NCBI GenBank assembly: GCA_903888395.1
Contig: CAISTO010000069.1
Span: 1-25,014, forward strand
Source: an uncultured Bacteroidota bacterium
GTDB taxonomy: Bacteria > Bacteroidota > Bacteroidia > UKL13-3
Direction: 5' to 3'
DNA: 25,014 bases
Positions within the stretch are counted from its first letter, which is position 1. Each line of letters opens with the position of its first letter. Of this stretch, positions 1 to 7,000 are shown piece by piece. The position numbers and the translations under genes were made by a program. Under the pieces are notes generated by a model. It ran no database searches. It was not told the DNA's origin and was given only the letters and a program-made list of their open reading frames with translations.

Positions 1-714
1 AATCAACCAATTGCTATAAATGGTTTGGTTTGGATGAATAAAGCAGATGAAATGTTTGCGGAAGCAGTTCAAAAAATAGAAGCAGGATTTAATTGCATTA
101 AGTTTAAAATTGGAGCTTTAGATTTTGATGAAGAATGTAGGTTGTTAGAAAAAATTAGAAGCAGATACAATGCTTTTAAATTAGTAATTAGAACGGATGC
201 AAATGGAGCTTTTGCCAATGCCGATGCATTAGAAAAATTAAATGAATTAAAGCGTTTTGAATTACACAGTATTGAACAACCCATTCAAGCAAAACAACTT
301 GATTTTATGCAGGAAATTTGCGCTAAATCACCAATACCTGTTGCACTTGACGAAGAATTAATAGGTATAAAAGAAAAAGATATAAAGTCACTATTAAAGT
401 TTATAAAACCGACATTTATTATTTTAAAACCGACTTTATTAGGTGGTTTTGAAAAGAGTAATTTTTGGATCAATAAAGCCAACGAATTAGGAATTAATTG
501 GTGGCTAACTTCGGCCTTAGAAAGTAATATTGGTTTAAATGCAATTGCACAATTTTGTAGCAGTTTAAATACCCAAATTCCACAGGGCTTAGGAACTGGC
601 AGCCTATATAAAAACAATATTGAAAGTCCGCTTACCGTTAGCAAAGGTTTTATTCATTACAATTTGAACAAAAAGTGGGATTTGGAGCAAATTTTTTTAA
701 AGCTAGAAAACTAA
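1..714 (+). CDS. menC: o-succinylbenzoate synthase, 5'-truncated by window edge
   Basis: Partial gene; the open frame runs in from base 1, so the true start lies upstream. The visible 237 codons are the C-terminal barrel of an enolase-superfamily enzyme. The start of the fragment (INGLVWM) is typical of OSBS. The active-site set is complete: the KxK lysines (CIKFKIG, fragment residues 34 and 36), metal ligands D66 (RTDANG), E92 (IEQPI) and D117 (ALDEEL), and the second lysine K143 (ILKPTLLGG). Family knowledge: OSBS dehydrates SHCHC to o-succinylbenzoate in menaquinone synthesis. A dipeptide epimerase is the main alternative, but the INGLVWM and LKPTLLGG context favours OSBS. Its stop codon abuts, with no gap, the stop of the convergent response regulator. 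A second copy of its last about 52 codons lies at 14426-14584, so this 3' end may have been exchanged by recombination. Confidence 0.88.
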   Translation, partial: NQPIAINGLVWMNKADEMFAEAVQKIEAGFNCIKFKIGALDFDEECRLLEKIRSRYNAFKLVIRTDANGAFANADALEKLNELKRFELHSIEQPIQAKQLDFMQEICAKSPIPVALDEELIGIKEKDIKSLLKFIKPTFIILKPTLLGGFEKSNFWINKANELGINWWLTSALESNIGLNAIAQFCSSLNTQIPQGLGTGSLYKNNIESPLTVSKGFIHYNLNKKWDLEQIFLKLEN

Positions 715-1347
715 TTATAACAAGCCTTTTTCGTAAGCAAACGACATTAATTCTGCGGTGTTTTTAAGAGATAATTTTTTTAAAATATTTTTTCGATGTG
801 TGATAACTGTGTATGCACTTAAAAATAATTTTTCAGATATTTCATTGCTATTTATTCCTTTGCCAAGCATGCAAATTATTTCAATTTCCCTTGGTGTTAA
901 TGAAAATGTTTTAACGAAATCATCTTTTGGTATATTTTCAAAATCTTTTTCAAGTTCTTTACTTATATATTTTTCACCTTTATTTAATTTATCAATGGCA
1001 ATTAACAATTCAGCTTTTCCCGCATTTTTAAGAATATATGCAGATGCCCCAGATTTAAAAAACTCACGAATAAATGCATTTTCATTATACATGGTGAGTA
1101 TAATTACTTTGCATTTTGGATATTTTTGTTGAATTAATTTACATGTTTCAAATCCATTTGGTTTTGGCATATTTACATCAAGTATTGCAATGTCAATTTG
1201 GTGCAATTCAAAAGCTTCTATTACCTGTATTCCAGTTTTTGCCTCAGCTACAATTTCAATATATGGAATATTTGAAAAAATTAGTTTTAATCCATCCAAA
1301 AATAACTGATGATCGTCTGCAATTAATATTTTAGTTAAATTGTTCAT
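715..1347 (-). CDS. LuxR/NarL-family response regulator
   Basis: A 210-residue two-component regulator. The receiver domain (about 5-125) has the acidic pair in ILIADDHQ, phospho-acceptor D57 (ILDVNMPKPNG), the Thr of IILTMYNE and the Lys of YILKNAGK. The C-terminal LuxR-type helix-turn-helix (about 145-205) starts LTPREIEIICMLGKG and contains a TVITHRKNILKKL recognition region. The start is placed at 1347 (MNNLTKILIADD), because the longer reading back to 1404 adds 19 residues that do not belong to the family and runs inside the kinase gene. With this start the gene overlaps the end of the kinase gene by 17 bases, which points to translational coupling and a cognate pair. Targets are unknown. 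A NarL-like palindrome at 3328-3343, upstream of the kinase, is a candidate autoregulatory site. Confidence 0.93.
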   Translation of the reverse strand: MNNLTKILIADDHQLFLDGLKLIFSNIPYIEIVAEAKTGIQVIEAFELHQIDIAILDVNMPKPNGFETCKLIQQKYPKCKVIILTMYNENAFIREFFKSGASAYILKNAGKAELLIAIDKLNKGEKYISKELEKDFENIPKDDFVKTFSLTPREIEIICMLGKGINSNEISEKLFLSAYTVITHRKNILKKLSLKNTAELMSFAYEKGLL

Positions 1348-3292
1348 TTGGATAAATGGGTATTTCAATGATGATAGTTGTACCTTTACTTTCTTTAGAG
1401 TCAATGTTTATTTTACCATTCATTGCCTCAGCTCTTGACTTTATATTTAATAATCCAATACCAGACACTTTTTGATTGGTATAATTAAAACCAATTCCGT
1501 CATCTTCTGCCATTAAAATTAATAAGTTATTCTCTAATATCAATTGGATAGATGCTTCTTTTGCTTTTGCATGCTTAATAATATTATTTACCAATTCTAA
1601 AATGATGCGATAAATGTTCATTTCAATTTGAGAATCTATTTTTTCCTCTAGGTTAAAAATTTGAAATACAAAATGTGTTTCTCCATTTGAATTTATTTTT
1701 TCTATTAAACTTTCAAGGGTAATTTTAAGTCCAAAATGTTCCATACTAGAAGGCATCATGTTATGTGAAATATTGCGCAATTCAGAACAGGCTTTGTCTA
1801 TCATTTCCAATACATTTTGATAGGCAATAGCTTCCTTTTCTCCTAAATTTTTGTTGCCTAAATCTATTGCTTCTGCATTTAATCTAAGGGTTGAAAGCAG
1901 ACTTCCCATGCCATCATGCAAATCCTGAGCTACTCTTTTACGTTCTTTTTCTTCACCAAAAAACAAGGCACGTTTTACTTCATTTTGTTTGGCATATAAT
2001 TCCAAACTTTTTAATTCTACAGTATTTAAAAGTTCTAAATTTATTTTTTCTTTATATTGGTTCAATTCTTCCAATTGTTGAATTTGTAATACTTGAATTT
2101 TTTCTTTTTCCTCTTTAAAAATTTTAAGTCTATCAAGTAAAGCTATGCTAAGGAGAAAGCACTTTAACATAACTGCAAAAACAACAAAATTATTAGTAAA
2201 AATATTGTCCGAAAAACCACTAACACTATAAAATGACATGCCACCAATACTAATAATTCCTAATGTAAGGGCTGGAACAAATATTCTTGCTGATTTGAAT
2301 TTATTTATTAAAAACACAATTCCAATTAATAATAACAAAGAATATATAATAGGAATAAAGCGGTATAAAACCCAAATAGCATAGTGCAATGAATTTGGAC
2401 CTAGAAGCGAAGCTATTGCAATTCCTAACGGAATTAACATGGCTAAATACAACGCTAATTTTATTTTTTTTGTTATGTATTTTTTCGATATAAATGATTC
2501 GGCAAAAGCCAATGCAGCAATGAGTGAAATGGCCATAAAAAACGTTACAGAACTAGCATTCCATTTTGGATAATTAGGCCAAAAATATTGAAATGCTACG
2601 CCACTCAAACACATTTGAGTTATTGATAAAAATAACATATAAATAGCAAAAAGTAAGAACACTTTTTCATATAAAATATAGGCTAAGTAAAAGGAAAGTA
2701 AAGTGATTACAATTAAAGTACCATAATAACCTCCCAAAAACATATTTTTTTTTGTAGATGATTCTATAAAAGTATTTACTGATTTTATACTTAATGGAAT
2801 ATGTACTTTTCTTCCTCCTGCATTTAACTTTAAAAATATTTGTTGAGTATCTGTTGGAAATATTTTTATTAAATAGAGTGGATTTCTAAACAATATGTTT
2901 CTATCAGTAAAGGGCAAAACATCACCACAGAAATTGCTGTCAATTAATTTATTATGCTCTGTATTGTAATATATTATATAGTCAATGAGTGGATTATTAA
3001 GTTCTAGTACCAATTGTATTTGCTCTTTGCAATCATTTATCAAATTAATTTTTATCCAAATATCTTCAGTATAATGACCATCTTCAAATAACATTAAATC
3101 GTTTTTGTTATTCATAAAAGTAATCGTACTATCCTTTAATAAATCTTGAATAGTATATTTATTTTTTAAACTTATTAAATAAGTACAATACTTACCTAAT
3201 TCCATTTCTTTGAAATCATTCTTTATTAATAACACATTTTGGCCCAGTGTATTTAAAGCGGAAAAGACTAATATGAAGAGTAAGCGATACAT
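1331..3292 (-). CDS. 7TMR-DISM sensor histidine kinase (HisKA_3 type)
   Basis: A 653-residue membrane sensor kinase, partner of the overlapping LuxR regulator. Domains in order: signal peptide (MYRLLFILVFSALNTLGQ); an extracytoplasmic domain, about 25-180, of the 7TMR-DISMED2 kind; about seven membrane helices, 184-390; a cytoplasmic coiled coil rich in E, K, Q and L, about 390-445; a HisKA_3 dimerisation domain with phospho-acceptor H459 (QDLHDGMGSLLS); and a HATPase domain with N box (LVNNIIKHA, near 567), G1 (DDGIGF, near 598) and G2 (GIGLLNIKSRA, near 612). All key residues are present. The start at 3292 is chosen because it begins a good signal peptide; the frame stays open to 3406, but the extra 38 residues look untranslated. 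Family knowledge: DISMED2 domains resemble carbohydrate-binding folds, so an extracellular glycan ligand is plausible but unproven. Confidence 0.92.
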   Translation of the reverse strand: MYRLLFILVFSALNTLGQNVLLIKNDFKEMELGKYCTYLISLKNKYTIQDLLKDSTITFMNNKNDLMLFEDGHYTEDIWIKINLINDCKEQIQLVLELNNPLIDYIIYYNTEHNKLIDSNFCGDVLPFTDRNILFRNPLYLIKIFPTDTQQIFLKLNAGGRKVHIPLSIKSVNTFIESSTKKNMFLGGYYGTLIVITLLSFYLAYILYEKVFLLFAIYMLFLSITQMCLSGVAFQYFWPNYPKWNASSVTFFMAISLIAALAFAESFISKKYITKKIKLALYLAMLIPLGIAIASLLGPNSLHYAIWVLYRFIPIIYSLLLLIGIVFLINKFKSARIFVPALTLGIISIGGMSFYSVSGFSDNIFTNNFVVFAVMLKCFLLSIALLDRLKIFKEEKEKIQVLQIQQLEELNQYKEKINLELLNTVELKSLELYAKQNEVKRALFFGEEKERKRVAQDLHDGMGSLLSTLRLNAEAIDLGNKNLGEKEAIAYQNVLEMIDKACSELRNISHNMMPSSMEHFGLKITLESLIEKINSNGETHFVFQIFNLEEKIDSQIEMNIYRIILELVNNIIKHAKAKEASIQLILENNLLILMAEDDGIGFNYTNQKVSGIGLLNIKSRAEAMNGKINIDSKESKGTTIIIEIPIYPNEQFN

Positions 3293-3323
3293 GTTTACAA
3301 TAATAGAATTATAAAAGGAATGA

Positions 3324-3347
3324 AAAATACCTATTTCTAGGTATTTT
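3324..3347. promoter_or_regulatory. Perfect inverted repeat, possible response-regulator operator
   Basis: Two perfectly complementary 10-base arms (AAAATACCTA, 3324-3333, and TAGGTATTTT, 3338-3347) are separated by four bases. The core at 3328-3343 reads TACCTAT-TT-CTAGGTA. That matches the 7-2-7 tail-to-tail NarL heptamer arrangement (TACYYMT-nn-AKRRGTA) at 13 of 14 specified positions. It lies 32 bases upstream of the sensor-kinase start and about 100 bases upstream of the divergent lipoprotein gene, so it could serve either. It could instead act as an RNA hairpin in the kinase leader. The E. coli NarL consensus is borrowed here and may not hold in Bacteroidota. Confidence 0.45.
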
Positions 3348-3366
3348 CTTTTAAATTTTATGCATA

Positions 3367-3374
3367 TATTTTTG
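3367..3374 (+). promoter_or_regulatory. Candidate -7 promoter box for the lipoprotein gene
   Basis: TATTTTTG matches the Bacteroidota -7 consensus TAnnTTTG and lies 76 bases before the lipoprotein start. No clear -33 TTTG is seen at the expected spacing, so support is weak in this AT-rich stretch. Confidence 0.25.
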
Positions 3375-3449
3375 ATGAAAATAAATAACCGTTGATTTAA
3401 CAACAATAATTAAACGGAATCTATGAAAAACTAATTATAAAAAAAGATA

Positions 3450-3884
3450 ATGAAAAATCAAAACAAAACATTAAAATGTATTTCAATTTTCACAATAGTG
3501 ATTATATTTTTTACACTTTCATCATGTAATAAAGAAGATACTGGAAGTAATTTAAAATATACGCCAAAAAACATATATTATAAATGGACAACAAGTGCAG
3601 ATTGTCCTTTTCCTACTGGATATTCTTTGACTTATAATCATCCTGACCTGCCAAATAGTTTAAACAAAAACCAACAGTATGGCCCAATGGTCGCAGGATC
3701 TGTTGAAATTATTGTAAATTCTAGCAACGGTAACTCTTCAACATATAATACTTTATCAAGTCCTCCAACAGGTTATAAACGTATATATACGCATAATATT
3801 TTTCATTTTAACAGTTCAGTAAATCGCTGCAATTTTTATTTAAACGACCAAAGTAGTTTAACTTATGTAGATCAACCAATGTAG
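3450..3884 (+). CDS. Small predicted lipoprotein of unknown function
   Basis: A 144-residue protein with an N-terminal basic/hydrophobic segment ending in a lipobox, TLSSC, with C26 as the expected lipidated residue followed by NKED. The remaining body is rich in Asn, Ser, Thr and Tyr, as in exported Bacteroidota proteins, with two further cysteines (near residues 51 and 129). I do not recognise a family. It is divergent from the sensor kinase. The reading frame does not end in random sequence: past the TAG stop at 3882-3884 the same frame continues for 44 sense codons to 4019 and encodes a recognisable T9SS sorting-domain tail. This gene is therefore either a truncated form of a longer protein or a fusion to a remnant. 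A lipobox together with a T9SS tail would be unusual. Confidence 0.7.
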   Translation: MKNQNKTLKCISIFTIVIIFFTLSSCNKEDTGSNLKYTPKNIYYKWTTSADCPFPTGYSLTYNHPDLPNSLNKNQQYGPMVAGSVEIIVNSSNGNSSTYNTLSSPPTGYKRIYTHNIFHFNSSVNRCNFYLNDQSSLTYVDQPM

Positions 3885-4019
3885 ACTAACCCAATAATAC
3901 ATAAAATAATAACTAACTCATCAATTAATTTATCTGCTTTAAGTAATGACATTTATTTTATAAATACACAAACTAATTTTGGTGGAATAAGTAAAAGAAA
4001 ATTGGAAAATAGTAAATAA
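3885..4019 (+). pseudogene. Remnant of a T9SS C-terminal sorting-domain tail
   Basis: The 44 sense codons that follow the TAG of the lipoprotein gene, in the same frame, end at TAA 4017-4019. From about 3906 they resemble the last 30 or so codons of the large FG-GAP gene: INLSALSNDIYFI here against IDLSALSNGIYLI there, then NFGGIS-(K/I)-RKL and a terminal SK. The preceding bases (aataataactaac) also align with that gene. The YPNP part of the sorting domain is missing. Several replacements, including G to D in the conserved NGIY motif, suggest decay. It may be the 3' end of a deleted paralogue that once lay directly upstream of the FG-GAP gene. Confidence 0.7.
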
Positions 4020-4029
4020 AAATCAGTAG

Positions 4030-4067
4030 GATTAAAGGTTGCTGAGCTTGTCGAAGTACCTTTAATC
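4030..4067. repeat. REP-like hairpin containing a TGAGCTTGTCGAAG core
   Basis: Perfect 10-base arms GATTAAAGGT (4030-4039) and ACCTTTAATC (4058-4067) flank an 18-base loop with TGAGCTTGTCGAAG. That core and its complement CTTCGACAAGCTCA are, from general knowledge, a widely dispersed intergenic motif in many bacterial genomes. The element sits between the sorting-domain remnant and the FG-GAP gene start and lacks a T-tract, so it is not a typical intrinsic terminator. Confidence 0.5.
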
Positions 4068-4091
4068 ATGCTAAAAACAAAGTAGACAAAT

Positions 4092-7000
4092 ATGAAAACA
4101 CACACAATAATCATTGCAAATAAACAAGCCAACCGCTTCCGTTATATTGCTACTACATTCTTATTAATTTTACTTGGCTATTCTGGTTTTGCACAGGTTC
4201 CATCAATTACTACTTTTGCACCTGCATCTGGTGCTATTGGAACAACGGTAATTATAACTGGAACTAATTTTAACACTACACTTGCCAATAACATTGTTTT
4301 CTTTGGCGCAACCAGAGCAACAGTTTCTGCTGGAAGTGCTACTTCTCTTACCGTTACAGTTCCTTCCGGAGCCAGTTACCAACCTATATCTGTAACCAAT
4401 ATTACAAATGGTTTAACCGCTTATTCCTCAAAACCATTCATAACCACCTTTTCTTGTGGTTCAATCACTTCTTCTTCCTTTGCCCCTAAAGTGGATTTTA
4501 CAACAGGAACAATTCCTTTTAAAGTTACCACTGGTGATTTTGATGGAGATGGTAAAACTGACCTTGTAATTGTGAATAATAAATCAAATTCTATTTCGGT
4601 ATTACGAAACACAGGCAGCAACGGAACAGTTTCCTTTGCCGCTAAAGTGGATTTTACTACAGGAACACAACCTTGGAAAATTTCAACAGGTGATTTGGAT
4701 GGAGATGGCAAATTGGATATTGCTGTTGCAAATTTAAATTCCGCCTCTGTGTCGTTATTTCTTAACACAAGTAGCAGTGGAACAATTTCCTTTGCCACGA
4801 AAGTAGATTTTACAACAGGATTATCTCCTACTAACATTTCAATAGGTGATTTGGATGGAGATGGTAAGTTGGATCTTGCTGTTACGAATAACTATTCCAA
4901 TTCTGTTTCGGTACTCCGAAACACAGGTAGTAGCGGAACAATTTCCTTTGCTGCTAAAGTAGATTTTACAACAGGAACACAACCTAATAGCGTTTCAATG
5001 GGAGATTTGGATGGAGACGGTAAGTTGGACCTTGCTGTTACAAATAATGCTACCATTATTTCGGTTTTGCGAAACACTGGCGGCAGTGGAATAATTGCCT
5101 TTGCTGCTAAAGTAGATTTTACAACTGGATCTGGTACTAATAGCATTTCAATAATTGATTTTGATGGAGACGGTAAGTTGGACCTTGCTGTTTCGAATTC
5201 TTTTTCCAACTCTGTTTCTGTTTTAAGAAATATAGGCAGCAGTGGTACAATTTCTTTTGCCACGAAAGTGGATTTTACAACAGGGTCATATCCTTCTAGC
5301 ATTTCAATAGGTGATTTGGATGGAGACGGTAAGTTGGACCTTACTGTAATGAATGCATATTCCAATTCTATTTCGATATTACGAAACACGTGTAGTAGCG
5401 GAACAGTTTCCTTTGCCGCTAAAGTAGACTTTTTTACAGAAACAACTCCAGAGAGCATTTCAATAGGTGATATGGATGGAGACGGTAAGTTGGACCTTAC
5501 AGTTACGAATAGTTATTCTCCATTTGTATCTATATTACGAAACACATGTAGCAGCGGAATAATTTCCTTTGCTACGAAAGTAGATTTTCAAACAGGAACA
5601 ATTCCATTTAACATTTCAAGTGGTGATTTTGATGGAGATGGAAAAACAGACCTTGCGGTAGTAAATGAAATTCCCAACTCTGTTTCGGTATTCCGAAATA
5701 CAAGCAGCAACGGAACAGTTTCCTTTGCAGCGAAAATAGATTTTATAACAGGAGCAATTCCTAATAGCGTTTCAACGGGTGATTTTGATGGTGATGGTAA
5801 ATTAGACCTTGCTGTTTCGAATAGTAATTCAAGCTCTGTCTCCGTATTCCGAAACACAAGCAGCAGTGGAACAATTTCCTTTGCCACTAAAGTAGATTTT
5901 ACAACCGGAACAGGTCCTCAAAGCATTTCAGTAGGTGACTTTGATAGAGACGGTAAGTTGGACTTTGCTGTTTTAAATTATTATTCCAACTCCGTTTCGG
6001 TATTCCGTAACTCAGGCAGTAGCGGAACAATTTTCTTTGCTACGAAAGTGGATTTTACAACAGAAACAAATCCTATTAGCGTTTCAATAGGTGATTTGGA
6101 TGGAGACAACAAGCTTGATATTGCTATAGTGAATTATAATTCCAGCTCTGTTTCGGTATTCCGAAATACAAGCAGTAGCGGAACGGTTTCTTTTGCTACG
6201 AAAGTAAATTATGCAGTTGGAACATTTCCCAGAAGCATTTCAATAGGTGATTTGGATGGAGACGGCAAGTTAGACCTAGCTGTTACTTCTGGTTCAAACC
6301 TTAACAATGTATCAGTCTTCCGAAACACAAGTAATAGTGGAATAATTTCATTTGCAACGATAGTAACATTTACAACAGGTACAATTCTTAAAAGCGTTTC
6401 AATAGATGATTTGGATGGAGATGGCAAGCTTGATCTTGTTGTTGGGAATTCCAGTCCCGCTTGTGTTTCAGTATTCAGAAATACAGGTAGCAGCGGTACA
6501 ATTTCATTTGCCGCGAAGGTTGATTTTGCTATAGAAACAGATCTTTATAACATTTCAATTAGAGATTTGGATGGAGATGGTAAAAAAGACCTTACTGTTG
6601 CAAATTCATATTTCAACATTATTTCTGTATTCCGAAACACGGTTGGGATCCCTGTTACCATTAACGCAACAGCAACTTTAGTATGCACAGGTGCAGGTAT
6701 AACGCTAACAGGAGGTGGAGCTAACACTTATAATTGGTCTGGTGGTGTAATAAATGGAGTTGCATTTGTTCCTCCTGTAGGAACAAACATTTACACCGTT
6801 ACAGGAACAAATACTGCTACAGGTTGTCAAAACACAGCGGCAATAACGATAAGGGTTAATCCGCTACCAACTGTTACCGTCAATGCTACAGCAGCAACAG
6901 TTTGCGTAGGTGATACTATTACATTAACAGGAGGCGGTGCCAGTACTTATACTTGGTCAGGCGGAGTAACCAATGGAGCTGCATTTGTTCCTCCAATGGG

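Noticed and set aside
1..714. Dipeptide epimerase instead of OSBS
   Set aside because: Both families share the enolase-superfamily residues, but the INGLVWM start and the LKPTLLGG context fit Bacteroidota OSBS better.
758..1334. Plus-strand open frames within the response regulator gene
   Set aside because: They lie opposite a well-supported LuxR regulator and have no domain or start context of their own.
3882..3884. Programmed TAG readthrough or pyrrolysine
   Set aside because: No supporting context is visible, and the downstream tail already carries a change in its conserved NGIY motif, which points to decay.
3974..3981. TAATTTTG as a -7 promoter box for the FG-GAP gene
   Set aside because: The same word occurs in the homologous coding tail of the FG-GAP gene (codons for NNFGG), so it is explained by homology; no -33 element is present.
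4482..6641. Regular repeats that could suggest a CRISPR-like array
   Set aside because: The unit is about 156 bp, fully coding, diverged along its length and has no conserved repeat/variable spacer split.
4421..6727. Several long antisense open frames opposite the FG-GAP array
   Set aside because: They repeat with the 156-bp period and share the same repeated residues, so they are mirror frames of the tandem coding repeats and have no independent gene features.
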